A stretch of 64,000 bases of DNA from contig NZ_CP029427.2 of assembly GCF_002266465.3 (NCBI RefSeq), forward strand, positions 4,962,501-5,026,500, read 5' to 3'. The notes beneath the pieces were generated by a model. The model did not search any database and was not told where the DNA came from. It was given only the letters and a program-made list of their open reading frames with translations. Shown piece by piece: positions 42,797-52,170 of this stretch. Position 1 is the first letter of the stretch. The number at the start of each line of letters is the position of its first letter. The position numbers and the translations under genes were made by a program. This DNA comes from Bradyrhizobium symbiodeficiens. GTDB lineage: Bacteria > Pseudomonadota > Alphaproteobacteria > Rhizobiales > Xanthobacteraceae.

Positions 42797-45700
42797 ATGG
42801 CGAACACTCCGAAAAAGGTCAAAGACCCCACAGAAGTTGCGCTTTCTGCGATCCAGGAAGCCCTGAACATCAGCGACACGGCTGCCGACACCAGCCGCAA
42901 CGCCTCGATGCGAAACGAAACCGCGCCTTCGATGGCGCCGCCGCCCCCGATCTTCGACGAGCCGAGCTTCGAGCCGCGTCCTGCCGCCAACGAACGGGCA
43001 AATGTGTTCGACCCGGTCGAGGAGCCGCGCGCTTCGCGCCGCGCCGCCAATGACGACCGCGAGACCATCGGCCAGTTGCTCCAGGCGTTGCAGACGGGTC
43101 GCCCTGCCCGCAGCATCTACACCGGCGCGACGATCTTCACCGTCATCTGGCTCGCAGCTTGCGCCGCGCTGACCGTCGGCTTCCTGCCCTCGATCCAGGC
43201 CGCCATGGGCCAGAGCGGCGGCGTGCTGGCCATCGCCGGCCTCGTCACCATGTTCTTCGCGCCCATCATGCTGTTCTACTTCCTGGCGAGCCTCGTCTGG
43301 CGCGGCCAGCAGATGAGCTCGGTCGCGCAGGCGATGGCCCAGGTCGCGATCCGCTTCTCCGAGCCCGAAGGCTCCGCCTCCGATTCCATGGTCACCGTCG
43401 GCCAGGCCATCCGCCGCGAGGTCGCGGCGATGGGCGACGGCATCGAGCGCGCCATCGCGCGCGCCGGCGAACTCGAGACGCTGGTCGCCAACGAGGTCGC
43501 CGCACTCGAACGCGCCTATTCCGACAACGAGGTGCGCATCCGCGCCCTGCTGCAGGACATCGCGCATCAGCGCGACAATCTGGTCGGCCAGGCCGAGCAG
43601 GTTCGCAGCGCCATCTCCGGCGTGCAGATCGATTTGCGCCACGACATCGCGCTGATCTCGGATGCGATCGCCTCGCGCGTCGACGAGGTCGCCAAGTCAA
43701 TCACCGGCGCGCTGGAAGAGCGCGGCGCCCACATCACCGGCGCGCTGAGCAATGCCGGCGACAACATGATCCTGGCGCTCGGCGAGCGCGGCGGCGACCT
43801 GCTCGACCGTCTCGAGGAAGCCAGCAACGAGACCACGCGCGCCGTGCTCGACGCCAGCGAGCGGCTGACCACCAGCCTCAACTTCAAGACCGGCCACGTC
43901 CACGACGAGTTCGTCGACCTCGCCGACCGCGTCCACGAGATGCTCAACGAGCGCATCGACCGCATCACCGGCGAGTTCGAGCAGCGCTCCGCCGCGATCG
44001 TCGACGGCATCTCCGAGCGCACCGAGCAGGTGCACGACAGCCTGAAGAACTCCTCGGACTCGCTGCTGCTCGAGCTCGAGCTGCGCTCCAACGACCTCTC
44101 CGCCAAGATCGACGACGCCGGCAACCGCCTCGCCGGCCAGATCCTGACGAGCGGCGACAAGGCGAGCGAGGCGCTCGACGCCACCGTCAACACCCTCGTC
44201 GCGAAGGTCGTCAGCCAAACCGAGACCGCGCACGATTCGCTGTCGCTGCAGATGAGCGCGTTCGACGAGCTGGTGCGGAACCAGGGCACCGAGCTGGTCG
44301 AGAAGTTCGCGCGTGACAGCGGTACGCTGGGCGCGCTGATTACGCGCCACATCTCCGAGTTCGACCGCACCGTGAAGACCTTCGGCGGCGAGATCGTCGA
44401 GCGCATGGGCCAGCGCACGCAGGACATCCACGACTCGCTGAAGACCTATGTCGACAATTTCGACACCCGCTTCACCGCCAACGGCGGCGAGATCACCGCC
44501 ATTCTCGACCAGCGCCTGGTGCAGTTCGAGACCACGATCGGCGAACGTGTCAGCAATTTCGACACCTCGCTGAACGGCAAGATCGCCAGCCTCGACGGCA
44601 CGATCGATGGCCACATCAAGACCTTCGACGAACAGCTCGTCGGCCGCGTCGCCGCGCTGGAACAGTCGTTCGACACCCGCGCGAAGTCGGTCACCGACAC
44701 GATCGACAACCGCCTCGACACCCTGGCGACGACACTGACTGACGGCGCCACCCAGGCGATCCAGTCGATCGACTCCCGCCTCACCCACCTCACGACGTCG
44801 CTCACCGATGGTGCATCCCAGACCATCCACTCGATCGACACGCGACTGACCCACCTCACGACGACGCTCACCGGCGGCGCGACCCAGGCGCTCGAGTCCA
44901 TCGACTCCCGCCTCACCTACCTCTCCACCGCGGTGACGAACGGCGCCTCGCAGGCGGTGCAGTCGATCGACACGCGTCTGACCCTGTTGACATCGGCCCT
45001 CACGGACGGCACCGCGCAGGCGATCGAGGCGGTCGACCGCCGCATCACCGGCGTCACCGAGGTGATCGACGGCCGCAGCACGCATCTGACCGACACGGTC
45101 ACGGCGCGCTTCCAGGAGATCCATCAGGCCATCGAGACCAAGGTCGGCTCCGTCGCCAGCGACATCGACGTGCGCGTGGCGCAGTTCGAGGACCTGCTTG
45201 GCTCACGTGTCGAGGCCGTCGCAGGCCGCATCGAAAGCAGCGGCCGCCAGGCCAGCGAGGACATGATGTCCCGCGCCGAGATGATCTCGACCGCGATCCG
45301 CTCGCATGTCGAGGACGCCGAGCGCTCGCTCACCAACCTCGTCGTCAATACCAGCGAGACGATCCAGACAGGCGCACGCACCGCCCAGCAGTCGCTGATG
45401 ACGGTCTCCTCCGACGTCAACGCCCAGCTCAACATGACCTCGGCCGAAGTCGAGCGGGCGCTGACCGCGGTCGGCACCGGTGCGGCAAACTCGATCCTGA
45501 CCAGTGCACGCGAAGCGCAGTCGACCCTGGTCACGGCTTCGGGCGAGGCCTCGAACCAGATCAAGGGGCTCGCCGCCGACGTCGAGCGTACGCTGTCCGC
45601 GGCCGGTTCGGCGACGGCCGCCTCGATCCTGGCCGGCGCGCGCGAGGTGCAGACCACCCTCGTCACGGCGTCGTCGGATGCGGCCAACCACGTCAAGACG

Positions 45701-48571
45701 CTTACTGCCGACGTGCAGCGCTCGCTGTCGCTGGCCGGCACCACCACGGCGGAATCGATCACCGCCGGCGCCCGCGATGCGCAGAGTGCATTGATCGCGG
45801 CCTCGAGCGAGACCGCCAACCAGATCAAGGCGCTCTCCTCCGATGTGCAGCGCTCGCTCACGATGGCCGGCACCTCCACCGCCGAGATCCTCACCAGCGG
45901 CGCGCGCGAGGCTCAGAACACCCTGGTTGCCGGCTCCTCGGATGCGGCGGCCCAGGTCAAGTCGCTCACCGCCGACGTGCAGCGCTCGCTCTCGATGGCC
46001 GGCACCTCGACCGCCGAGACCATCACCGCCGGCGCGCGCGAGGCCCAGAACATGCTGGTCACGGCGTCTTCCGAGGCGGCCAACCAGGTCAAGTCGCTCG
46101 CGGCCGAAGTGCATCGTTCGCTCTCGCAGGTCGGCCAGTCGACCGCCGAGACGATCACCACCAGCGCTCGCGACGCCCAGAGCACCCTGCTCACGGTTTC
46201 GGCCGAACAGACCAGCCAGGTTCGTTCGCTCGCGGCCGAGATGCAGCGCGCGCTGGCAACCGCCGGCGGCGCCACCATCGAGGCGCTCACCAGCGGCGTG
46301 CGCGAGGCGCAGGGCACGCTGATCTCCGCGTCGACCGACGCGGCCAGCCAGATCAAGTCGCTGACCACGGACATCGAGCGCACGCTGACCGCGGTCGGCG
46401 CCGACACCGCCTCGACCATCCTCGGCAGCGCGCGCGAAGCCCAGATCTCGCTGACCTCGACCTCGGCGGACGCCGCGAGCCAGATCCGCACGATCTCGAC
46501 CGAGATCGAGCGCACGCTGAGCGCAGCCACCGCGAACGCGACCAACGACATCCAGACCAGCGCGCTCAACGCCCAGAACGCGCTGATCACCGCCTCCAAC
46601 GAGGCCAGCTCGCGGGTCAAGACGAGCTCGTCCGACGTCGAGCGTTCGGTGCTCGCCGCCAGCTCGAGCTTCGGCCAGGCCATGACCGGCAAGACCGACG
46701 AGATCGTCACCTACGTGCAGCAGCAGGCCGAGCGCCTGTCGAACATGATCGACGCCAAGCGCGGCTCCCTGGTCGACGCGATCGGCTCCAAGACCAGCCA
46801 GCTCACGCTCGACATCGACCGCGTCACCTCGGACGCGCTGAAGTCGATCGAGACGCGCGGCCAGGCGTTCTCGCAGACCATGATGGGCAACGGCTCGGAA
46901 GTCGCGCGCACCATCAACGCGGCGAGCGAGATCGCCACGACGGCGGTCGGCAAGTCGCTCAAGGACCTGGAGCAGGCCTCGCGTTCGGCGATCGACCAGT
47001 CGCGCCAGGTCTCGATCGCGGCCGTCACCGAGATGCAGGAGACCAGCAAGATCCTGCGTACCGACACGGTGGCGCTGTTCGAGCGTCTGCGCGAAGGCAA
47101 CATCCTGCTTCAGGAGGTGCTGACCGGTGCGCACGACAACCTCAACTCGCTCGAGCGGGCACTGGTGACGCGTGTCGCTGACTTCGTCTCGGCGATGAAC
47201 GACGTCACCTCGCGCAACGGCGAGGCGACGCAGAACCTGGAAGAGCAGCTCAACGTCTTCAACAGCAAGACCACGAAAGCGCTGCAGGATCTCGGCGAGC
47301 TGTCGACCCAGTTCGACGCGCACGGCAAGGCGCTGGTCGAAGCCGCGCAGGTCGTCGAGCAGAGCAACAAGAACACCACCGCCTCGCTCGCCGAGCGCAA
47401 GCAGGCGCTGGAATCGCTCGTCACCACGATCGACCTGCGCACGGCCGATCTCGACCAGCGGCTGTCGCGCTTCACCGGCCTGCTCGATGAATCGCTGGCC
47501 GCGGCCGAAGAGCGCGCCCGCGACATCGCGCGCGTCGTCGCCGAGACCGCCGGCGCAGGCTCGGCCGCGATCACCCGCCAGTTCGAGGCGGTGCGCGTGG
47601 CCTCCGAAGAGGAGCACCGCCAGACCATCGAGGCCATGCACGACATCTACCGCTCCACCACCGACGAAGCGGATGCGATGTTCAAGCAGTCGACCGAGAA
47701 GTTCACCAACCTCGTCTCCAGCATGAAGCAGATGGCCTTCGAGATGCACAACGAGCTCGAAGCCACCCGCAACGAGCTGCGCCGCGGCGTGCTCGAGATG
47801 CCGCAGGAGGCCGCCGAGAGCACGGCGCAGATGCGCAAGGTGATCGTCGACCAGATCGAGGCCCTCGCCGAGCTCAACCGCATCGTGGCCCAGCACGGCC
47901 GCGGCCTCGACGTCACCACGACGGGCCGCGCGTCCGTCGCCGTCCAGCGCCAGGAGGAGCCGGTCATGGCAAGCGCGGGCGGACGCAGCGCCGAGACCCG
48001 CATGCGCGACACCGGCAGCGCTTCCACGCTGCCGCCGCCGGACCTCGGCATGCCGGCCGCGCGCCGCACCGAAGCACCGCCGGTCGCGCCCGCCGGCAAC
48101 GACCAGGGCCGTGACGGCTGGCTGTCGGACCTCCTCAACCGGACCGACGCCAATCAGGGCGCCCCGACCGGCCGTGAGGCTCCGCGTGGCCGCGCTGCAC
48201 CCGCGCCGCAACCGCAGGCGCCGCAAGGTGGCGGCAATCCGCTGGAATCGCTGTCGCTCGACATCGGCCGGCTGATGGACCGCAACCTCGCCGCCGAGAT
48301 GTGGGACCGCTACCAGCGCGGCGAGAACAAGGCCTTCACCAAGCGCCTCTACACGCCCGCCGGCCAGAAGGCCTTCGACGAGGTCGCCCGCAAGTACCGC
48401 GCCGACCGCAACTTCAAGGGCACGGTCGACCGCTACGTCGCCGAGTTCGAACGCCTGCTCGACGAAGTCGCCCGCGACGGCCGCGGCCCGCAGGAGCTGC
48501 GCAGCCACCTGACCTCGGAAACGGGTCTCGTGTACACCCTGCTGGCGCATGCGGCGGGACGGCTGGGGTGA
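42797..48571 (+). CDS. gpr: GPR/RgsE-type polar growth ring protein (1924 residues, apolipoprotein-like repeats)
   Basis: A giant membrane-anchored coiled-coil protein matching the Rhizobiales polar growth organiser called Growth Pole Ring protein in Agrobacterium and RgsE in Sinorhizobium; family knowledge, assigned by architecture. Residues 1-100 are a disordered cytoplasmic leader. Two membrane helices follow at about 107-130 (ATIFTVIWLAACAALTVGF) and 142-166 (LVTMFFAPIMLFYFLASLVW). About 1600 residues of helical repeats come next, including five 22-residue units (44723-45052) and ten 44-residue units (45374-46690). A conserved C-terminal domain (about 1811-1924) contains LSLDIGRLMDRNLAAEMWDR and YVAEFERLLDEVARDGRG. 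A terminator follows at 48614. Generic annotation would be kinesin-like or septation-ring regulator. Confidence 0.85.
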   Translation: MANTPKKVKDPTEVALSAIQEALNISDTAADTSRNASMRNETAPSMAPPPPIFDEPSFEPRPAANERANVFDPVEEPRASRRAANDDRETIGQLLQALQTGRPARSIYTGATIFTVIWLAACAALTVGFLPSIQAAMGQSGGVLAIAGLVTMFFAPIMLFYFLASLVWRGQQMSSVAQAMAQVAIRFSEPEGSASDSMVTVGQAIRREVAAMGDGIERAIARAGELETLVANEVAALERAYSDNEVRIRALLQDIAHQRDNLVGQAEQVRSAISGVQIDLRHDIALISDAIASRVDEVAKSITGALEERGAHITGALSNAGDNMILALGERGGDLLDRLEEASNETTRAVLDASERLTTSLNFKTGHVHDEFVDLADRVHEMLNERIDRITGEFEQRSAAIVDGISERTEQVHDSLKNSSDSLLLELELRSNDLSAKIDDAGNRLAGQILTSGDKASEALDATVNTLVAKVVSQTETAHDSLSLQMSAFDELVRNQGTELVEKFARDSGTLGALITRHISEFDRTVKTFGGEIVERMGQRTQDIHDSLKTYVDNFDTRFTANGGEITAILDQRLVQFETTIGERVSNFDTSLNGKIASLDGTIDGHIKTFDEQLVGRVAALEQSFDTRAKSVTDTIDNRLDTLATTLTDGATQAIQSIDSRLTHLTTSLTDGASQTIHSIDTRLTHLTTTLTGGATQALESIDSRLTYLSTAVTNGASQAVQSIDTRLTLLTSALTDGTAQAIEAVDRRITGVTEVIDGRSTHLTDTVTARFQEIHQAIETKVGSVASDIDVRVAQFEDLLGSRVEAVAGRIESSGRQASEDMMSRAEMISTAIRSHVEDAERSLTNLVVNTSETIQTGARTAQQSLMTVSSDVNAQLNMTSAEVERALTAVGTGAANSILTSAREAQSTLVTASGEASNQIKGLAADVERTLSAAGSATAASILAGAREVQTTLVTASSDAANHVKTLTADVQRSLSLAGTTTAESITAGARDAQSALIAASSETANQIKALSSDVQRSLTMAGTSTAEILTSGAREAQNTLVAGSSDAAAQVKSLTADVQRSLSMAGTSTAETITAGAREAQNMLVTASSEAANQVKSLAAEVHRSLSQVGQSTAETITTSARDAQSTLLTVSAEQTSQVRSLAAEMQRALATAGGATIEALTSGVREAQGTLISASTDAASQIKSLTTDIERTLTAVGADTASTILGSAREAQISLTSTSADAASQIRTISTEIERTLSAATANATNDIQTSALNAQNALITASNEASSRVKTSSSDVERSVLAASSSFGQAMTGKTDEIVTYVQQQAERLSNMIDAKRGSLVDAIGSKTSQLTLDIDRVTSDALKSIETRGQAFSQTMMGNGSEVARTINAASEIATTAVGKSLKDLEQASRSAIDQSRQVSIAAVTEMQETSKILRTDTVALFERLREGNILLQEVLTGAHDNLNSLERALVTRVADFVSAMNDVTSRNGEATQNLEEQLNVFNSKTTKALQDLGELSTQFDAHGKALVEAAQVVEQSNKNTTASLAERKQALESLVTTIDLRTADLDQRLSRFTGLLDESLAAAEERARDIARVVAETAGAGSAAITRQFEAVRVASEEEHRQTIEAMHDIYRSTTDEADAMFKQSTEKFTNLVSSMKQMAFEMHNELEATRNELRRGVLEMPQEAAESTAQMRKVIVDQIEALAELNRIVAQHGRGLDVTTTGRASVAVQRQEEPVMASAGGRSAETRMRDTGSASTLPPPDLGMPAARRTEAPPVAPAGNDQGRDGWLSDLLNRTDANQGAPTGREAPRGRAAPAPQPQAPQGGGNPLESLSLDIGRLMDRNLAAEMWDRYQRGENKAFTKRLYTPAGQKAFDEVARKYRADRNFKGTVDRYVAEFERLLDEVARDGRGPQELRSHLTSETGLVYTLLAHAAGRLG
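44723..45052 (+). repeat. Five tandem 66-bp (22-residue) repeats in the GPR-like gene
   Basis: Each unit encodes a variant of LTTSLTDGASQTIHSIDTRL plus two residues. The units keep an SxDxRLT heptad-compatible core, with DNA divergence mostly at third positions. Confidence 0.85.
45374..46690 (+). repeat. About ten tandem 132-bp (44-residue) repeats in the GPR-like gene
   Basis: Units start at 45374, 45506, 45638 and every 132 bases to 46562. The consensus begins AREAQSTLVTASSDAANQVK and continues with LTADVQRSLSMAGTSTAETI. Four 11-residue turns per unit fit a long continuous helix of the apolipoprotein type. The last copy is degenerate. Confidence 0.88.
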
Positions 48572-48613
48572 GACCCACCTCGCGAATGACGAGTGGCGAA
48601 TAGCGAATGAAAG

Positions 48614-48643
48614 ACGGAGCCCTCACGGGCTCCGTTTTGTTTT
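48614..48643 (+). terminator. Rho-independent terminator of the GPR-like gene
   Basis: ACGGAGCCC (48614-48622), TCAC loop, GGGCTCCGT (48627-48635), then TTTGTTTT. It lies 43 bases beyond the stop. It also marks the left edge of the accessory island. Confidence 0.85.
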
Positions 48644-48786
48644 GGATCGTGATTGCGTCAGCCTTTCACTGCGCACTCGGGAATTGCGGCGGCTCTACAA
48701 GCGCCGCTATTGCAATGAGCTCTTGCGACGAAGCAATCCATTCTGCTTCCTATTCCATCTTCGTGAGGAGCTCCGTTGAAACAGAG

Positions 48787-51700
48787 CTACGCATTCGCTG
48801 GTCGTCGAAGGGCTATGGACTCGATGTCGCCGTCTTGGACGTGCGCGGCCATTTTCACGGTCAGGCTACGCTTTATGATGGCGAGTTGAAGCAGAAGCTC
48901 GGGCGGTTTGTCCGGGCGAAGGATAGCGGGGATGAGCAGAAATGCTCCATGGCGGTGATACCCCGCCAGAAAGCGGTCAATGTTTACGCTGTCGTTCGGC
49001 TCCATGGTCAAGGACCGTGTTGTTACAGATAGGCCTTGGCTGCGGGGAATCTTGCTCAGGTCCGGCTGCTTCGATGTCACGATAGCAACGTAGTGATGCG
49101 GATTTTTTCCAGGGAGCTGCCGCACGATTGCGAGATGGATTTCTTCTTCTGTATCTCTTTCGCCGAAGCGCTCGCGCCAGCGTTCGAAAATTTTCTTGCC
49201 GCCTTCCTCGTTCTTGAAGAGGAAGGCCATGGCTGGCGGACAATTCGGCCCTAGGTCGGCATAAGCAGCGCCCTTCCATTGGGCCTTGTCCCAAGCGTGA
49301 ACATCAATGACGGACCGGATGCTCATCTGTGTATGGCTTTTAGCTTCTTCCGGGCGGTCGCTCTCCTCACCTTCCTCCGCCTCGGTTGGAGCGCTGGGCG
49401 TCAGATCGATGCGGTTCAATTTTGGGCGAGGAAGACGCAGGACATAGGACGCCTGAACGGCGTCATCCCACTCTGACAGTCTGGTCAGGTTGCTTGAGTT
49501 CACGCGATGATAGCTGTTTGTCGCGGCGGCGATAAGGCTCATGCGGCTGTGGACTGCTTCATCCATGAACAGTCTGTCGAGAAGCTCTTTTGGATCGCGA
49601 AGGGCGCACGTAGCGACCAGCACTTGACCTGAGACCAGGGCGAGAAATTTTTGGATATCTGCGTGACGATCAAAATTGGCCGGGGACAATCCGGAGGGCC
49701 AAGTGAGCGTTGCCTTCATTTCCATCTGATCGATGTCAAATGTGGGCTCCGATATATCGGCGCGTTCCACCAATGATATTTGGAGGCGCTCCGTATGGGG
49801 CATGACAGGTTGCTCAACCGTTGTCGAAAAAAATGCCTCCAACGATCCCAGGATCGTCTCCGCGACAATAATGGACTGATCGCTGCCCTGTAACTCAATC
49901 TCAACAGTCATGCCAAGAAGCGACGTAGAAAATCTCTGCGTTGCCTCGGCGTTTAAAATCAGGGGGCCGCGCGTCTGTTCCGCCACCGGTTGACTGGCAA
50001 GTATCGAAAACATCCGATCGACGTCTTCATCGCTCTCGCTGGCCGGCAGGCTTCCGTCCGCGCGCAGAACGTCGCTGTGCCCCAGCGTGTAGAGGAGTGC
50101 GGATCTTGCGGTGAAGAGACCCAACCCTTCCAGGATATCCGGGATGCGTTCAAGCCTGCGAAGATCATCGTCGTTCAAGCTCAGGAACACGCTGCCTAGC
50201 GCCATGTCGAACTTGGCAAGGTCTTCCCGCACCCTCGATTTTGAATCGTCGGTGAGAGGCAATACCTCCAATGCGCCGTTTAATAGTTGGATAGCGTGCA
50301 GTGCATCGGGCAAGTGCCGCATCTCAAGCGCGATCCATGCCCAAATCTTGAATACCGGCACAATGGGGGCCGGAATCAGACTATCTTCTTCCCCTTCGAT
50401 AGCGATTGTCGCGGCGGTGAAGGCGCAAGTTGCCCGGGCCGCCCATAACAATCCTGCGCTCCTGTAGGCCAGCATCAAAAGCTGGGCGGCTTCTATGAGG
50501 CTTTGAGAGTATTCTTTTTTCGATAGACCGGCTGCGGCTTTGCCAAGAAGCCGGATCATTTCGAAATGATCCGAGAAATCCAGCTTCTGCGCCCGCTTGA
50601 GGAGAATGAGTGCGCCTTCCGCTTCACCCGTGCGAGCTGAAACGAAATCGGCCAGTTTCTCGATCAAGGCGTTATAAGCCGGATCGTTCCCGGCGATGTT
50701 GCCGCCGAGTTCGATCATCTTGGCGAGACGGTCGATGTCGAATTCACTCAACCCTTTCGCTTCATCCAGAGCGGCGGCGAAATCGCGCCAGGTATCCGGC
50801 AGGCGCTCGGGCTGCTTATCCATGTGGGCTTGATTGAGCCGCAAGATGAGCAGCGACGTAATCGCTTCGAGGCGGTTGTTCGGCCGGTCCTTGTTCGCTG
50901 CCATGGGTTCAAGCGCGCGGGTGAGGCGGGCGGTACGATCGTCGAAATCGCATTCGGCGCGAGTCAGAAGATTGTGAATGACGGCGTTGACCAGAAGCTG
51001 ATTGAGGTTGCAAAGAAACTCGAGATTTCTGGCGTGATCAGCCTCAAGCGCGAGTTTTTCGAATGCCGCGTAGGATTCATTGACGAACTTGATGTCGTCG
51101 AACCACCAGAACGCGGTCCAGATATATTCGTATTTGGCCTCAAGCTTCTGGCGGTACGAACCGTCGGCTTCCGCCAACCGTATGGCGCGGAGAAAGCGGC
51201 CGTCCGTTTCCGTGCGGGGGCGTTCAAGATTTCGGGAGAGTTTGGCGGTGATAAGCGCTTCCGTAACGCGCTGGCGTTCCATGCCCACGAAGGCGCTCGG
51301 GTCGTCAATCGACTTCTCGATGTCTGTCAGTTGTTGCGTGCGTGAATAATCGGTGGGGCCGAGGCGCAGCGGATCGCTTTTCTGCTCACCGATGCCGAGA
51401 TAGTTGAAGGCGAGGTCCTTGCGGTCTTTCTCAACGATCTCCACGACGATCCAGGAGCGATCATGGATAGTCACCGGTATGCCGTGCTGGGATGAAAGCT
51501 CGTCTTCAAGACGGGCGCGGTCCTTGGCTCTGGCAAATCTGCTGGTAACGAAAATGATCCGGTCATAGGGACGGCCGGTCTTTACGAGACCTTCGACATC
51601 GCTGCGGACTTTGTCGGTCCATTTCTCTTTTGCGCTGAACGCGAATGCCCATCTCTCGCTGCCGTTACGGGGCTGCCCTACGTAAGTAAGCGAGGCGATT

Positions 51701-52008
51701 TCATCGGTGACAGGGTATGTTTCGGCGTCTGCCTTGCTGTCGCCTCCACCTTCAGGCCCTGTCTGTGGGCGAAGGTTCGGGCAAATCGTGCGCTCGCAGA
51801 GCTTCCGGCAAAAAATTTCGAAATCGTGCGTCTGATTGCGCTGTGTGATGGTGTCGAGATGATATTCTAGGGTGGGCCGGTCCAATACATACGAAACGCG
51901 GTCTTCGGTGTCGGAGTAATATTCAGGCCGTAGGTTTCTCATGAATCCGGACGGCGACAGTTTTTCCGTCAGCTGAGACTGATTGGTTTGGGCGGGATTG
52001 TTGGCCAT
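48787..52008 (-). CDS. Large protein with restriction-endonuclease-like N-terminus, putative defence factor
   Basis: A 1073-residue protein I cannot assign to a named system. Residues about 60-230 look like a PD-(D/E)xK-type nuclease fold seen at the front of large defence proteins: ERWAFAFSAKEKWTDKVRSD, then YDRIIFVTSRFARAKDRARL and GIPVTIHDRSWIVVEIVEKD. Residues about 250-600 are helical and repeat-like (TPR-type helix pairs such as LEFLCNLNQLLVNAVIHNLL). The C-terminal third is mixed alpha/beta without recognisable motifs (for example AWDKAQWKGAAYADLGPNCP). No ATPase Walker motif is evident. Codon use is less GC-biased than its neighbours. It is divergent from the AbiE pair across an AT-rich promoter. 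Confidence 0.6.
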   Translation of the reverse strand: MANNPAQTNQSQLTEKLSPSGFMRNLRPEYYSDTEDRVSYVLDRPTLEYHLDTITQRNQTHDFEIFCRKLCERTICPNLRPQTGPEGGGDSKADAETYPVTDEIASLTYVGQPRNGSERWAFAFSAKEKWTDKVRSDVEGLVKTGRPYDRIIFVTSRFARAKDRARLEDELSSQHGIPVTIHDRSWIVVEIVEKDRKDLAFNYLGIGEQKSDPLRLGPTDYSRTQQLTDIEKSIDDPSAFVGMERQRVTEALITAKLSRNLERPRTETDGRFLRAIRLAEADGSYRQKLEAKYEYIWTAFWWFDDIKFVNESYAAFEKLALEADHARNLEFLCNLNQLLVNAVIHNLLTRAECDFDDRTARLTRALEPMAANKDRPNNRLEAITSLLILRLNQAHMDKQPERLPDTWRDFAAALDEAKGLSEFDIDRLAKMIELGGNIAGNDPAYNALIEKLADFVSARTGEAEGALILLKRAQKLDFSDHFEMIRLLGKAAAGLSKKEYSQSLIEAAQLLMLAYRSAGLLWAARATCAFTAATIAIEGEEDSLIPAPIVPVFKIWAWIALEMRHLPDALHAIQLLNGALEVLPLTDDSKSRVREDLAKFDMALGSVFLSLNDDDLRRLERIPDILEGLGLFTARSALLYTLGHSDVLRADGSLPASESDEDVDRMFSILASQPVAEQTRGPLILNAEATQRFSTSLLGMTVEIELQGSDQSIIVAETILGSLEAFFSTTVEQPVMPHTERLQISLVERADISEPTFDIDQMEMKATLTWPSGLSPANFDRHADIQKFLALVSGQVLVATCALRDPKELLDRLFMDEAVHSRMSLIAAATNSYHRVNSSNLTRLSEWDDAVQASYVLRLPRPKLNRIDLTPSAPTEAEEGEESDRPEEAKSHTQMSIRSVIDVHAWDKAQWKGAAYADLGPNCPPAMAFLFKNEEGGKKIFERWRERFGERDTEEEIHLAIVRQLPGKNPHHYVAIVTSKQPDLSKIPRSQGLSVTTRSLTMEPNDSVNIDRFLAGYHRHGAFLLIPAILRPDKPPELLLQLAIIKRSLTVKMAAHVQDGDIESIALRRPANA

Positions 52009-52169
52009 TCCGGAACATTAGCAGAACATAGGCGATTTTGCTCGGATTTTTCCCTATTGTTTTTTGGCCCTAGAGGGCCTTTTTTATATAGATAACACTC
52101 TAGTCCGCTGGCAGAAGTTCCACGTATAGATTATTATATATATTAAGTTAGCCCCATAAGGTCCTTAAT
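52009..52169. promoter_or_regulatory. AT-rich divergent promoter region of the defence island
   Basis: This 161-base region is far more AT-rich than the rest of the window, with runs such as TTTTTTATATAG and TTATTATATATATTAAG. It must serve the leftward 1073-residue gene and the rightward abiE pair. It contains a small hairpin with a T run at 52066-52085 and an operator-like inverted repeat overlapping the abiEi start. Confidence 0.6.
52066..52085 (+). terminator. Short hairpin with T6 tail between divergent genes
   Basis: GGCCC-TAGA-GGGCC followed by TTTTTT has the form of a rightward rho-independent terminator, yet it lies between two divergent genes. It may stop antisense transcription entering the abiE promoter, or end a small RNA. 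Confidence 0.5.
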
Positions 52170-52170
52170 A
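52141..52170 (+). promoter_or_regulatory. Inverted repeat over the abiEi ribosome site, candidate AbiEi operator
   Basis: TATTAAG (52141-52147) and CTTAATA (52164-52170) flank 16 bases that include the likely AAGG ribosome site, and the right arm runs into the ATG. AbiEi antitoxins are known to repress their own promoter through inverted repeats. Confidence 0.5.

Noticed and set aside
45203..48550. A 1115-codon open frame antisense to the GPR-like gene
   Set aside because: It arises from the strong codon bias and regular repeats of the sense gene. The translation is Arg/Gly/Leu-rich without domain resemblance, and the sense frame has clear repeats, membrane helices and a terminator.
48607..49032. 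A 141-codon plus-strand frame starting inside the GPR terminator
   Set aside because: It starts within the terminator hairpin and mostly lies antisense to the 3' end of the 1073-residue gene; no ribosome site or family match.
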